From assembly GCA_964588325.1 (NCBI GenBank), contig CAZPOR010000010.1, forward strand, positions 62,001 to 126,000: DNA of 64,000 nucleotides, in the 5' to 3' direction. Below the pieces are notes generated by a model, which did not search any database, was not told the DNA's origin, and was given only the letters and a program-made list of their open reading frames with translations. The translations under genes were made by a program, and so were the position numbers. Positions 1 to 9,228 of this stretch are shown in pieces (the stretch's first letter is position 1; each line of letters begins with the position of its first letter). This DNA is from Thiovibrio sp964588325. GTDB taxonomy: Bacteria; Desulfobacterota; Desulfobulbia; Desulfobulbales; Desulfurivibrionaceae.

Positions 1-3000
1 CTGCGGATGGATCTTGAGGGCGATCAGAATATGATGCTGTATACCATATATGCTTTTGGACAGGACGCCAATGCCCGCGACCTGTTGCGCGATGCGGCGA
101 AAAACGGCGGCTTTATCGACAAGAACGGCAATAATCTTCCAGACCTGACCGCGGAATGGGACAGCAACAATGATGGCGATCCTGATACCTATTTCGAGGC
201 GTCAAACGGCTATAGGCTGGAAGCAAAGCTTTTAGCGGCGATAAACGACATCCTGAAAAGGGCTGCCTCGGGCACGGCGGTTTCCGTTCTTGCCACCTCT
301 TCGGAAGGCGAAGGCAATCTGGTGCAGGCCTATTTCCGGCCGTCGGTCACCGATGGTCTTGTTGATACAAAGTGGCTGGGATATTTGCAGTCTCTCTGGG
401 TGGACAGCAAAGGCTATCTCCGGGAGGATACCAATGGCAATAACACTCTGGATCTTGGGGTTGACAAACCCATCACCTATGAAATAGACGCCAGCGGCAA
501 TACAGTGGTGAATAAATTCAGCGTAAGCGTTGCTGATCCATACCCCGATTTGGCAACCGATATCCCTCAAAAATTTACCCTCGGCGATATCCTGCCCATC
601 TGGGAGGCCGGCGATGTGCTGACCCGAACAGATCCGGCGGATCGTAAGATCTTTACCTCCATCGAGGGAGCGGCGCCGGTTTCGCTGTTCGGCGGGGTTA
701 AATTTAATAACGATACCGCTGCGTTGAGAAATTTTATCAAGCCGTTTCTCGGGGTGAAGGATGCCACGGCCTGGAGCTATCTGGGCGCAACCCATGATGA
801 TCGCGCCCAGAATCTGATCCACTTCATCCGCGGCAATGATTCCGGTTTTTCCGGCACCTCCAATATCCGGCAACGGGCGATCAACGGCACCGTCTGGCGG
901 CTTGGCGACATCGTCAACTCGACCCCGGTGGCTGTTGCCGTCCCGCCGGACAATTATGGCCTTATTTATTCGGATCAATCGTATCAGGAATTTTATAATT
1001 ACCACACCACCAGGGCCGACCGGGAAACCGTGGTTTATGTCGGCGCCAATGACGGCATGCTCCACGCTTTCAGTTCCTGGCAGTATGATTCCGGAGCGAA
1101 ACAGTTTGTTAAGCCCGGTGGCGCCGGAGTGACGGAGGAGATCGGAGCGGAGCTGTGGTCGTATGTTCCAAGAGCCTTGCTGCCGCATCTTAAATGGCTT
1201 GCCAATCCTGATTACAGCCATGTCTATTATGTAGACCTCAAACCGAAAGTCATCGATGCGAAGATCTTTTACAAAACCCTTGGCGATCCTTCTTCCGGTG
1301 CCATCGATGCGACGTATGATGCAACCTATGATGTTGGCGCCTACCATAAAAACGGCTGGGGAACGGTCTTGATTGGCGGGTTGCGGCTGGGCGGGAAAGC
1401 CATTTCCGTGACGGATGATTTCGACTATAACGCAGGAACCGCCGATACCACCAAAACCTTTACCACCAGCTATTTCGCCATTGATGTCAGCAACCCGCGT
1501 GTACCGAAACTGTTGTGGGAAAAGACATACAGCGGCATGAATTTTAATGTGGCGGAGCCTGCGGTGCTCAAGGTGGGGAACAAATGGTTTTTAACCTTTG
1601 GCTCGGGGCCGGAAACCTTTGGCGGGACGAGTACAAGCAAGGGGCATGTTTTTGTGGTGGATCTGGCCACTGGAACGCCTTATAAAAACGGGGCCAATGA
1701 CTGGCTGTTCGAGGCGTCCGAGAACAAGGCGTTCATGAGCGGCCCGGCCAGCCTTGACAAAGGGCTGAATTATAATACCGATGCCGCCTATTTCGGAGAG
1801 GCCTATGAAGCCGGGGCAGGCTGGGATGGCGCTGTGTATAAACTCACCATTCCCTGGAAGTGTACGGTTGCTGGCTGTGAGTATGGTGATACAAGCAAGG
1901 GTTTTTATATTGATAATCCCCTTGATGGGGCAATGCCCTGGACTCTGGGTAAAATATTTTCTTCACCCGAGCCGATCACCACGACACCGTCATTGAGTGT
2001 GGATTATTTCGACAACGCCTGGATATATTTCGGCACGGGACGGTTGTTCAGTCAAGCGGACAAGTTGACCACCGCCACCCAATATTTGTATGGGATCAAG
2101 GACCCATTTTTCAATAAGCCGCAGTACAACGGCAGCTATTTTCATGATTATGCCACAACCAAGACTTTGACTGCCGCCGACCTGTTCGACGCGGATGCCT
2201 ATAAGGTAATTTATCCGTGGGGCTGCGATCAGGCTCCTGCCGGCGATTGTTCCGCCGTGCCTGCGGGGCAGGTAGGGGATATTTATTCCGATGGCTCCTG
2301 TGTCTGTTCCTATGCGTGGCCAAGCCTGGTGTGTACGCCGGTGGACCCTGCGGATCAGGCCTTGTGCGATTCCTTTGAATCCGACCCAACCAAGGTCGGC
2401 GATCCGGATGGCACAGGCAGATGCGTCTGTGTCGCCTATGTCGCGCCTATTTGGGGATGTGTCGCCAAAGTGGCCGGTGGGTGCGATGGGGTGCCCCAAG
2501 GGGTGGTCGCTGATACTGCAACCTATAAATCTTTGTATTGGAGGGCCACACCTTCCACAGACGGAGCGTGTGACAGCATTCCTTTTGGGACGGTAGGATC
2601 TTTTAATGACAGCACCACGCCAGCGACCCCCGCAGGCACAACATGCGTGACCGAAGAGGTCCCCCTCCCGCCGTATAATTGTGTGGCGAGGCCGGCTGGA
2701 GATTGCCTGACCATTGTCCCGCCTGTCGTCTATGGGGACGAGGGGGACATGAATCAGGACGGAGGATCTTGTACCTGTGGCTGGTTTACGGTTGCCGACG
2801 GAGTAGCCAACGGCTGTGATGATCTGAATTTTTCAACCCTGTCAACAGTGTTGAATTTTCCGGATCTGCAAGGGGATGGCTCCTGCCTCGGCACCATTGT
2901 GGCAGAACCGGAGGCGGTTGTAACGGACGTCAATGGATTGAACGTGATGTCATTTAGCGATTTGCTTGCTCTTGCCCGGGCAAAGGATGGCTGGAAACGA

Positions 3001-3390
3001 GTTCTTCCACTTCCGAAGGAGCGTGCCTTGTCAAAGCCCTCGCTGTTAGGCGGCTTGGCTCTTTTTACGACCTATGTTCCCAATCAAGATGTGTGTTCGT
3101 TTGGCGGCGAGAGTTATCTGTATGCCCTGTATTTTGAAACAGGAACCCCCTATAAAAAGCCGGTCTTTACCGGCGAAAATGCGACCGAAACCGTTGGCGG
3201 CATGACGGTAATACGGCACAGGCTGAAACTTGGTCTGGGTATGGCTTCCAGTGTTGGTATCCATGTCGGACAGCAGGCGGGGGGCACGGCCACAGGGTAT
3301 GTGCAGCAGAGTACCGGCGCGATTCTTCAGCTTGATTTGGATCCGGCCTTCAATATCCGAAGCGGTTTCATCTCTTGGGAAGAGCAATAA
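1..3390 (+). CDS. pilY1: PilY1-type type IV pilus tip/adhesin protein, 5' truncated by window edge
   Basis: The reading frame is open at base 1, so the N-terminus (usually a signal peptide and a von Willebrand A domain in PilY1) lies outside the window. The visible part has the PilY1/PilC C-terminal beta-propeller signature VYVGANDGMLHAF (about 1036-1074), and earlier an Asp/Asn-rich calcium-loop-like stretch DTNGNNTLDLGVD. Between about 2215 and 2890 there is a cysteine-rich insert with 18 Cys in repeated C-x(n)-GDC...DGSCVC units, which is not part of a normal PilY1 propeller. The family acts at the tip or surface in type IV pilus assembly, adhesion and calcium-dependent retraction control. 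The gene is followed by a small secreted protein and PilB, which fits a pilus locus. The family call is firm; the role of the insert is unknown. Confidence 0.85.
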   Translation: MRMDLEGDQNMMLYTIYAFGQDANARDLLRDAAKNGGFIDKNGNNLPDLTAEWDSNNDGDPDTYFEASNGYRLEAKLLAAINDILKRAASGTAVSVLATSSEGEGNLVQAYFRPSVTDGLVDTKWLGYLQSLWVDSKGYLREDTNGNNTLDLGVDKPITYEIDASGNTVVNKFSVSVADPYPDLATDIPQKFTLGDILPIWEAGDVLTRTDPADRKIFTSIEGAAPVSLFGGVKFNNDTAALRNFIKPFLGVKDATAWSYLGATHDDRAQNLIHFIRGNDSGFSGTSNIRQRAINGTVWRLGDIVNSTPVAVAVPPDNYGLIYSDQSYQEFYNYHTTRADRETVVYVGANDGMLHAFSSWQYDSGAKQFVKPGGAGVTEEIGAELWSYVPRALLPHLKWLANPDYSHVYYVDLKPKVIDAKIFYKTLGDPSSGAIDATYDATYDVGAYHKNGWGTVLIGGLRLGGKAISVTDDFDYNAGTADTTKTFTTSYFAIDVSNPRVPKLLWEKTYSGMNFNVAEPAVLKVGNKWFLTFGSGPETFGGTSTSKGHVFVVDLATGTPYKNGANDWLFEASENKAFMSGPASLDKGLNYNTDAAYFGEAYEAGAGWDGAVYKLTIPWKCTVAGCEYGDTSKGFYIDNPLDGAMPWTLGKIFSSPEPITTTPSLSVDYFDNAWIYFGTGRLFSQADKLTTATQYLYGIKDPFFNKPQYNGSYFHDYATTKTLTAADLFDADAYKVIYPWGCDQAPAGDCSAVPAGQVGDIYSDGSCVCSYAWPSLVCTPVDPADQALCDSFESDPTKVGDPDGTGRCVCVAYVAPIWGCVAKVAGGCDGVPQGVVADTATYKSLYWRATPSTDGACDSIPFGTVGSFNDSTTPATPAGTTCVTEEVPLPPYNCVARPAGDCLTIVPPVVYGDEGDMNQDGGSCTCGWFTVADGVANGCDDLNFSTLSTVLNFPDLQGDGSCLGTIVAEPEAVVTDVNGLNVMSFSDLLALARAKDGWKRVLPLPKERALSKPSLLGGLALFTTYVPNQDVCSFGGESYLYALYFETGTPYKKPVFTGENATETVGGMTVIRHRLKLGLGMASSVGIHVGQQAGGTATGYVQQSTGAILQLDLDPAFNIRSGFISWEEQ

Positions 3391-3421
3391 GTCAACAAAG
3401 AGAAAGCATACGGTGAATACG

Positions 3422-3868
3422 ATGAGAAAAATATCTATACTGCTGAGAGTCGCAATGTGTGCTGCGGTTTCGTTGACAATGCTTGGCGGTGTTGTCCGGC
3501 AGGCACAGGCAGCTATGCCAAAGTTCGAGTTGACAGGAATGGTTGAGCGGAAAATACGTTCCGCTGAATTGCCGCAACCGTTCCATGCTGAGCCCGGCAA
3601 GCAGGCAACCAGAACGGATCGTGCAACGGCGGTTATGGTCGATGGCAACAGGATGTTTGTCCTTCCGGAGACAATAGTCAAAAAGTTGGGTACAACAGCC
3701 CAGAAAAATGATGGAATCGTAATCGATTTTGAGGAATTGGCAGTGCCGTGTCAGGCTAAGATCGTGTATCAGCAACTGCCAAATGGGAACAGAAATGTGC
3801 TGGAGATACACATTTTGAGCGAATCGGCCGGAGCTACCAAAAAATGGGCCGTTCCAGCGCCGCAATAA
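3422..3868 (+). CDS. Small secreted protein of unknown function downstream of pilY1
   Basis: This is a 148-residue protein starting MRKISILLRVAM, followed by a hydrophobic stretch and an AQAA cleavage-like site, so it is probably exported by Sec. The mature part is short and charged, ends with a Lys/Trp-containing tail, and has one Cys (PCQAK). I do not recognise the family. A GTG three codons upstream (3413) is an alternative start; an in-frame ORF reaching back to 3230 would overlap pilY1 and is unlikely. It lies 31 bases after pilY1 and 61 bases before pilB, so it is probably co-transcribed and pilus-associated by context only. Confidence 0.6.
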   Translation: MRKISILLRVAMCAAVSLTMLGGVVRQAQAAMPKFELTGMVERKIRSAELPQPFHAEPGKQATRTDRATAVMVDGNRMFVLPETIVKKLGTTAQKNDGIVIDFEELAVPCQAKIVYQQLPNGNRNVLEIHILSESAGATKKWAVPAPQ

Positions 3869-3929
3869 TGGTACTCAGTCACGGCCACGTTTCTTGCGAT
3901 GCCCCTGTGGCCAACGAGAGAAAAGATTA

Positions 3930-5738
3930 ATGTCTCAAATATTAAATGACGAAAAATATCTTCTGGAGTTGCTTGCGCGAAACCGGCTGATCACCGCCGA
4001 GCAACGCTCCCTTGTTGAAAATCGCAAGGCCCAGCAGCGGCAGCTTCTGCTGCGGCAGCACAGCGCCCGCCGGACAACCGATACCGGCAAGGAGCGGGAT
4101 GAGAGCCTGAGCTTTGTTGATATCATTGTCTCGTTAAACCTGGAATTGCCCGGGAAAAAAGGGCAGCTTCTCACCGAAGAGGTGGTTTTCCGCGTCGTGG
4201 CCAAGGATCTGGGGCTACCCTTTAAAAAGCTCGACCCCCTTGAGCTGGATCTGAAGACGGTCACCAAGACCATCCCCCGCACCTTTGCCTTCAGGCACCT
4301 GCTGCTGCCGTTCTCCATTGCCAACGGGGTGCTTGAGGTTGCCATCTGCAATCCCGACAACAAAACGGTCCTGGCCGAGATCGAACGGGCCAACCAGCTC
4401 TCGGTCAAGCCCTATCTGGCCACCAAGAGCGACATCCGCAAGACCCTGGCCGAGTTCTTCGGCTTTCAGTCCTCCATCACCGCAGCGGAAAGCCATCTGG
4501 CCCGGCCTCTGGTGGATCTGGGCAATCTTGAGCAGTATGTGCGCATTTCCTCCACCGAGGAGGCAGCCTCCTCCGACCAGCATGTGACCTCTGCGGTGGA
4601 TCATATGTTCAATTACGCCTTTGAGCAGCGGGCCAGCGATATCCATATCGAGCCCAAGCGGGAGCAGGCCCTGGTCCGTTTGCGCATCGACGGGGTGCTG
4701 CACACCATCTACAAGCTGCCCAAGGTGGTGCACGCCGCCGTGGTTTCCCGGATCAAGTCCCTGGCCCGTCTGGATATCGCCGAAAAACGGCGGCCCCAGG
4801 ACGGCCGGATCAAGGTGGACCGCGCAGGCCAGGAGGCGGAAATCAGGGTTTCCACCGTGCCGGTGGCCTTTGGCGAAAAGGCGGTGCTGCGGATCCTGGA
4901 CCCGGATATCCTGTTTCAGGATGTGGACACGATCGGCTTTTCCGCGCGCGATCTTGAGGTGTACAAGAGTTTCATGTCCGCGCCGCATGGCATTTTTCTC
5001 GTCACCGGGCCAACGGGCAGCGGCAAGTCCACCACCCTCTATTCCACCCTCAAGCAGATCGCCACCCCGGAGAAAAATGTGGTTACCGTGGAAGACCCGG
5101 TGGAGATGGTGCATGAGGAATTCAATCAGATTCCGGTGCAGCCGCTGCTGGATGTGACCTTTTCCACCATCCTGCGCAACATCCTGCGCCAAGACCCGGA
5201 CATCATCATGATCGGCGAGATCCGCGATCTGGACACGGCGGTGAATGCCGTGCAGGCCGCGCTCACCGGGCATCTGGTTTTTTCCACCCTGCATACCAAC
5301 GATGCTGTTGCCTCCATCAGCCGGTTGCTGGATCTGGGGGTGCAGCCGTTCATGATCGGTTCGACCTTGCTGGGGGCCATGGCCCAGCGCTTGGTGCGGC
5401 GGATCTGCCCCCATTGCAGCGAAACCTACCGCATGCCGGCGGAGGAGCTGCGCGGGTTCGGGCTGCCCGTAACCGAGGATGGCGAGATCGAGCTGCGGCG
5501 GGGCAGGGGGTGTCAGCAATGCCGGGGGACCGGTTACCTTGGCCGGAGCGGCATCTTTGAAATCTTCGCGATGAGCGACAGGATCCGCAAGCAGATCAGC
5601 GGCGGAAGCTCGGAAACGGAGATCCGGCAAACCGCTATGGAGGAAGGCATGACCACGCTCAAGGAGGATGCCTGGCAAAAGGTGAAAAGCGGGATCACCA
5701 CCCCGGAGGAGGCCTTGCGCGTAACCGGAGGAGATTAG
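3930..5738 (+). CDS. pilB: Type IV pilus assembly / type II secretion ATPase, PilB/GspE family
   Basis: A 602-residue cytoplasmic hexameric ATPase that powers pilin polymerisation. The N-terminal MshEN/GspE-N region (about residues 1-190) is followed by the secretion ATPase domain. Walker A is GPTGSGKST near residue 360, the Asp box and Walker B segment is DIIMIGEIRD near 423, and the His box is STLHTNDA. A tetracysteine zinc motif, CPHC (about 492) and CQQC (about 528), is typical of the PilB/GspE branch rather than PilT. The ATG at 3930 is preferred over the frame opening at 3894 because GAGAG lies about nine bases upstream. It ends the pilY1-pilB transcript, with a strong terminator 56 bases later. 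Confidence 0.92.
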   Translation: MSQILNDEKYLLELLARNRLITAEQRSLVENRKAQQRQLLLRQHSARRTTDTGKERDESLSFVDIIVSLNLELPGKKGQLLTEEVVFRVVAKDLGLPFKKLDPLELDLKTVTKTIPRTFAFRHLLLPFSIANGVLEVAICNPDNKTVLAEIERANQLSVKPYLATKSDIRKTLAEFFGFQSSITAAESHLARPLVDLGNLEQYVRISSTEEAASSDQHVTSAVDHMFNYAFEQRASDIHIEPKREQALVRLRIDGVLHTIYKLPKVVHAAVVSRIKSLARLDIAEKRRPQDGRIKVDRAGQEAEIRVSTVPVAFGEKAVLRILDPDILFQDVDTIGFSARDLEVYKSFMSAPHGIFLVTGPTGSGKSTTLYSTLKQIATPEKNVVTVEDPVEMVHEEFNQIPVQPLLDVTFSTILRNILRQDPDIIMIGEIRDLDTAVNAVQAALTGHLVFSTLHTNDAVASISRLLDLGVQPFMIGSTLLGAMAQRLVRRICPHCSETYRMPAEELRGFGLPVTEDGEIELRRGRGCQQCRGTGYLGRSGIFEIFAMSDRIRKQISGGSSETEIRQTAMEEGMTTLKEDAWQKVKSGITTPEEALRVTGGD

Positions 5739-5794
5739 CCGCGCCCGCGCCCCTCGCTTTTTAGGGCAGGATGTATTATAGTGTCTGCACAGTC

Positions 5795-5824
5795 CCCTTG
5801 TTCCTCCGGAGCAAGGGTTTTTTT
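5795..5824 (+). terminator. Rho-independent terminator after pilB
   Basis: CCCTTGTTCC and GGAGCAAGGG form a ten-pair stem (one G-T wobble) with a three-base loop, followed by seven T residues. It lies inside the open frame that precedes smpB, which supports a later smpB start. Confidence 0.85.
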
Positions 5825-5861
5825 CTTGAAGTTCGGCGGGTATGGACCAGCGGGTGAACAT

Positions 5862-6317
5862 GTGGCTGTTAAGGTTGTCTGCACCAATAAAAAAGCCTAC
5901 CACGATTTTACCATTGAAGCGGAAATCGAGGCGGGTCTTCAATTATTGGGCTCGGAGGTAAAGTCGCTCCGGGCCGGCAAGGCCAATCTGCGCGACGGGT
6001 ATGCCAGGATCAAGAACGAAGAGGTTTTTCTTCTGCATGTGCATATTTCGCCCTACAGCCACGCCACCTACGATGCGCCGGACCCCGTGCGGGAGCGCAA
6101 GCTGCTGCTCAAGAAGCGCGAGATCCTCAAGCTCGTTGGCAAAACCCAGGAAAGAGGGTATTCTCTGATTCCCCTCAAGATGTATTTCAACGAGCGGGGC
6201 AAGGCCAAGGTTGTTCTTGGGCTGGCCAAGGGCAAGAAACTGTACGACAAGCGGGAATCGCTGAAGAAGAAAGACACGGACCGCGAGATTGATCGGGCCA
6301 TGTTGAAATACAAGTAA
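5862..6317 (+). CDS. smpB: SsrA-binding protein SmpB
   Basis: A 151-residue small basic protein that binds tmRNA and delivers it to stalled ribosomes in trans-translation. The family core is clear: EVKSLRAGKANLRDGYARI near the start, RKLLLKKREI in the middle, GLAKGKKLYDKRE near the C-terminus and a basic tail. The open frame extends back to a GTG at 5781, but that part encodes a terminator hairpin and is longer than the family norm. I therefore chose GTG 5862, giving VAVKVVCTNKKAYHDF, which aligns with where SmpB homologues begin. The ssrA gene follows directly, a frequent pairing. Confidence 0.92.
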   Translation: MAVKVVCTNKKAYHDFTIEAEIEAGLQLLGSEVKSLRAGKANLRDGYARIKNEEVFLLHVHISPYSHATYDAPDPVRERKLLLKKREILKLVGKTQERGYSLIPLKMYFNERGKAKVVLGLAKGKKLYDKRESLKKKDTDREIDRAMLKYK

Positions 6318-6370
6318 AACTCAGTGCTGAGTACACAGTTCCGACTACTCAGCGCTCAACATTAAAATAA
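6318..6370. repeat. Short inverted repeat between smpB and ssrA
   Basis: The spacer contains ACTCAGTGCTGAGT, itself a 6-2-6 palindrome, and a second CTCAGCGC copy, so GTGCTGAGTA can pair with TACTCAGCGC. There is no T-run, so this is not a classical terminator. It may be a processing hairpin or a small dispersed repeat. Confidence 0.4.
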
Positions 6371-6725
6371 GGGGGCGAAACGGGTTCGACGGGGATATGT
6401 AAGCTCAGGTTGCATGCCGAGGTTTCTACCAACCTCGTAAAATAGGTAGAGCAAAATATAGTCGCAGACGACTATTCTTACGCTGTAGCAGCTTAAATGC
6501 TACCGGTCTTCCGGCTTACTCCTGCGCGACCGGAAAGAACGTCGACTAGCGGGATAGCCTTTCGCGCGCGCCTGCCGCACGAAAGGCGAAATTCAGTAGG
6601 ATAGTGCCGAAAGCCTCTTGTTCTGGAGGGGGTGAGGCACGATAAGCAGCCAAACAGAACTAAGCATGTAGATATCGGGAGGGGAGTATTTTCGGACGCG
6701 GGTTCAACTCCCGCCGCCTCCACCA
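6371..6725 (+). ncRNA. ssrA: Transfer-messenger RNA (tmRNA)
   Basis: The 5' end GGGGGCG pairs with CGCCTCC at the 3' end, giving the seven-pair acceptor stem. The discriminator A and an encoded CCA end at 6725. GGTTCAACTCCCGCC forms the T arm. The resume codon GCA is at 6464 and the tag frame 6464-6496 reads ADDYSYAVAA then TAA. The typical AVAA/ALAA-type end is a ClpXP degradation signal. Length, about 355 nt, is normal for one-piece tmRNA. No duplicated 3' end was seen nearby, so there is no sign of an integrated element at this common att site. Confidence 0.96.
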
Positions 6726-6768
6726 TTTGTAACTTGTTGATTTTGTTGCACTTTGTATGAATGTTTTC

Positions 6769-6812
6769 CAAAAAAAGAGGCAGACCGGAGTTCCGGGCTG
6801 CCTCTTTTTTTG
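6769..6812. terminator. Bidirectional terminator between ssrA and the outer-membrane protein gene
   Basis: AAAGAGGCAG and CTGCCTCTTT form a perfect ten-pair stem, with a second inner ACCGGAG/TTCCGGG pairing, flanked by an A-run on the left and a T-run on the right. It can stop ssrA transcription from the left and the minus-strand gene at 6825 from the right. Confidence 0.85.
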
Positions 6813-6824
6813 GGTCAAAAACGG

Positions 6825-7610
6825 CTAAAATTTCCAGGTCACCCCGGCCAGCACGGTCCGGTCGGTTTCAGGATCGTTGAGCCCGTATTTGACCCCGAAA
6901 TCAAGATCAAACTCCTCGGAGAGGGCATAGACCAACCCAGCCAGGACAAAGGCGGGATCGGTGCCAGCGAGTTTGTCGGTGTTGCTTTCAACGCCGAGGT
7001 TGGCTACGGCGGTGAGCTTTTCGCTCAAGGCAACGGTGGCGGCGATGGATGCATGCCAGAGATTCTGCTCTTCATCCAGGGTGTTTTCGTTTCGGAGATA
7101 GCCGAGGTTCAGGTGGAAGGCCCACGGGTCCATTTCCTGTGAGGCGATGAAAAAAAGGCTGTAGGTTGCCTTGCCTGCGCCCAAGCCTTTTTCATCGTCG
7201 CCGGTGGGCAGGGTGAGTCCCGGTTTGATGGCAAGGCTTGTGTCGCCTTGTTCGTAAAACCGCCATTTCACCTCGATGGCTGTGTCGGAGAAGCCGTTTT
7301 CGCTCACCGTGGCTTCCTCGCTTTTTTCCCGGGAATGGATATAGGGGAGATCGATAACGAAATCCACCGATTCGCTGAGCCCATAGGAGAAACAGGCGTC
7401 TCCCTGGGTTGTGGTGGTGGTAACGCCCTCTTCCTTGTCGTGGCCATATTCGCCGTTCATTTCCAGTTGGGCCTTGCCCGTGCCCATGGTGCCCGTGTCG
7501 TCCGTGATCAGCGGATGGGCGGCAAAGGCGGCGGTCGAGCAGGAGAGGATGGAGAAGAAAACAACAGGGGCAGAGAGATGATGCAGACGAACGGTAGTAG
7601 GGAAATTCAT
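6825..7610 (-). CDS. Outer-membrane beta-barrel protein, transporter-like (phenol-degradation meta-pathway porin type)
   Basis: A 261-residue protein with a signal peptide (hydrophobic core ending AAFA) and a mature start HPLITDDTGTMG, a phrase typical of the transporter-like barrel family annotated as MetA-pathway of phenol degradation or alpha-amylase-like outer-membrane proteins. The rest alternates polar and hydrophobic residues and ends in F, as expected of an outer-membrane barrel. The ATG at 7610 has GGAGGAG just upstream. It stands alone, with the terminator at 6769-6812 behind it. The substrate cannot be inferred. Confidence 0.65.
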   Translation of the reverse strand: MNFPTTVRLHHLSAPVVFFSILSCSTAAFAAHPLITDDTGTMGTGKAQLEMNGEYGHDKEEGVTTTTTQGDACFSYGLSESVDFVIDLPYIHSREKSEEATVSENGFSDTAIEVKWRFYEQGDTSLAIKPGLTLPTGDDEKGLGAGKATYSLFFIASQEMDPWAFHLNLGYLRNENTLDEEQNLWHASIAATVALSEKLTAVANLGVESNTDKLAGTDPAFVLAGLVYALSEEFDLDFGVKYGLNDPETDRTVLAGVTWKF

Positions 7611-7701
7611 GGGCTCCTCCGGTGTTACATTAATAATTAACGTGTCACTGAGCACCATACCTGGTGTTTTTTAAAAAAGCAAAAAAAATCGAAGGAGGAG
7701 T

Positions 7702-8454
7702 TTATCGGGGGGCAGGGGCGTCTTTCCGGGACAAAAGCTGGATAAGTTCCGTGCCGTGATCCTCGTAGGCGGCTCGAATGATGATTTTCAGCTCCCCCTT
7801 GATGCTGGCCAGGTGGGGCAGCGACTGGATGACCGGCAGGAAGTGCTCCGGCGGCAGTTGCGGAGCGATGTGCATTTTGGCCTCCATCCTCTGGGCCATC
7901 CCAACCTCCATGCCGCCCTCCATGCTGCCCGCCTTGTGCTGGTCCCCCAGGGTTTTAAGGAAACCCATGATGGAGCCCAGATCATTCTTCCGGTAGAAGG
8001 TTTCGATTTCTTCGTTGATTTCCTCGCGGTATTTCCTGAGTTCTTCAAACTTGGCCCGGTACTCTGCCAGATGTGCCTCCAACCGTTCGTAGCAGTCGAA
8101 TATCAGATTTTTAAAACGGCCGGCATGGGTGAGCCCGTGGATGCGCACCCCGGAAAAAACCCGGTCCCGGATGGTGCTGGATTGGGTCAGATAGGGGTCG
8201 TAGAAAAGATCCTGGGGCAAGCCGGTGAGCGTAAAGAACCGCTGGATGAGGTCTTCGTTTTTAAGGACAATGTAGATGCGGATCAGATCAAAGCTGATCC
8301 GTTTTTCCAAGATAAAAGAATGTTGGCGTATTTTTTCGGCAAAATCGAGTTTGTCGTCCTCGATGAGTTTTCTGAAGCCGAAATAGCGATCCGCTATCTC
8401 CTTTTTAATCTCGTAGGCAAGCACATCATGGATGTTTGGGCTGTCCGGGCTCAT
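7702..8454 (-). CDS. Conserved hypothetical protein, helical, unknown function
   Basis: A 250-residue soluble protein with no signal peptide. It is rich in charged helices, for example an EELRKYREEINEEIETF segment in the middle likely to form a coiled coil, and a Met/Gly-rich linker (MEGGMEVGMAQRME). I do not recognise the family. The start at 8454 (MSPDSPN) is preferred over 8487 because AAGGGA lies about ten bases upstream. It is the last minus-strand gene of the rpsU-xerD run, 150 bases after the M50 protease gene, and may have its own promoter. Confidence 0.5.
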   Translation of the reverse strand: MSPDSPNIHDVLAYEIKKEIADRYFGFRKLIEDDKLDFAEKIRQHSFILEKRISFDLIRIYIVLKNEDLIQRFFTLTGLPQDLFYDPYLTQSSTIRDRVFSGVRIHGLTHAGRFKNLIFDCYERLEAHLAEYRAKFEELRKYREEINEEIETFYRKNDLGSIMGFLKTLGDQHKAGSMEGGMEVGMAQRMEAKMHIAPQLPPEHFLPVIQSLPHLASIKGELKIIIRAAYEDHGTELIQLLSRKDAPAPR

Positions 8455-8604
8455 TACGATGCATCCCTTTTTTGGGTCTCTCGACAATGGTGCTGGCCTG
8501 CTTTGTTATCCTGCAAACAAGTGTAGCACGGAAGATACGGCGGATCGGTACAAATCTTCTGCCAGCAACGGAAGCAGTAGAGCAAATTTTGATTGTGTAA
8601 GCGT

Positions 8605-9228
8605 TCAGCCCAGGATCAGCCCCTGCGCAAAGGAGATCAGCGGGCGCATGATTTTCGGGATGACCCCGGTGTAGAACAGGGCCAGCAGGAGAAAAAAGCC
8701 CACGGGCTCCAGCTTATTGTATACCCTGGCAAGATTGTGGGGAAGAAGGTTGCTGAGCACCTGGCTGCCGTCCAGGGGCGGGATGGGGATCAGGTTGAAC
8801 ACGGCCAGCATCACGTTTATCCAGACGCTGGCGGCAATCATCTGGATGAGCGGCCAAAAGATCGCCATGGGCAGCAGGTTGGCGACCGGGATCAGCAGCC
8901 GGACAGCAAGGCCGCTGGCCACGGCCAGAGCCAAGTTGGCGGAAACCCCGGCCAGCGAAACCCAGACCATGTCCTGGCGCGGATTTTTAAAATAGCGGGC
9001 ATCCACCGGCACCGGCTTGGCCCAGCCGATCTTCATGATCAGAAAGGCAAGTACTCCGAGGGGGTCGAGATGTTTCAGCGGATTCAGGCTGAGCCTGCCC
9101 AGCCGTTGGGCGGTGGGGTCGCCAAACCTGTAGGCGATATAGGCATGGGCAAACTCGTGCACCGTGAGGGCCAGCAGAAACGGCGGGGCAAGGATGGCAA
9201 TTTCTTGGATGAGCTTAGGGATGTCCAT
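8605..9228 (-). CDS. Site-2-protease-like membrane metalloprotease (peptidase M50)
   Basis: A 207-residue polytopic membrane protein. The zinc motif HEFAH (residues 24-28) lies in the first membrane segment, and the second metal ligand motif is PPLDGS in a later helix, the pattern of compact YwhC-like M50 proteases with no PDZ domain. Such enzymes cut membrane proteins within the bilayer; the substrate here is unknown. Its ATG at 9228 lies inside the end of the upstream gene (14-base overlap), so translation is probably coupled. Confidence 0.85.
   Translation of the reverse strand: MDIPKLIQEIAILAPPFLLALTVHEFAHAYIAYRFGDPTAQRLGRLSLNPLKHLDPLGVLAFLIMKIGWAKPVPVDARYFKNPRQDMVWVSLAGVSANLALAVASGLAVRLLIPVANLLPMAIFWPLIQMIAASVWINVMLAVFNLIPIPPLDGSQVLSNLLPHNLARVYNKLEPVGFFLLLALFYTGVIPKIMRPLISFAQGLILG

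Noticed and set aside
5781..5861. N-terminal extension of SmpB from GTG 5781
   Set aside because: It would encode the pilB terminator hairpin and adds 27 residues without similarity to SmpB.
4215..5942. A 575-codon minus-strand frame opposite pilB and smpB
   Set aside because: It runs antisense across two recognised genes and a terminator, and the product has no recognisable motif.
6371..6725. Integration site (attL/attR) at the tmRNA 3' end
   Set aside because: No second copy of the ssrA 3' end and no integrase nearby; the XerD gene at 11976 is the housekeeping type.
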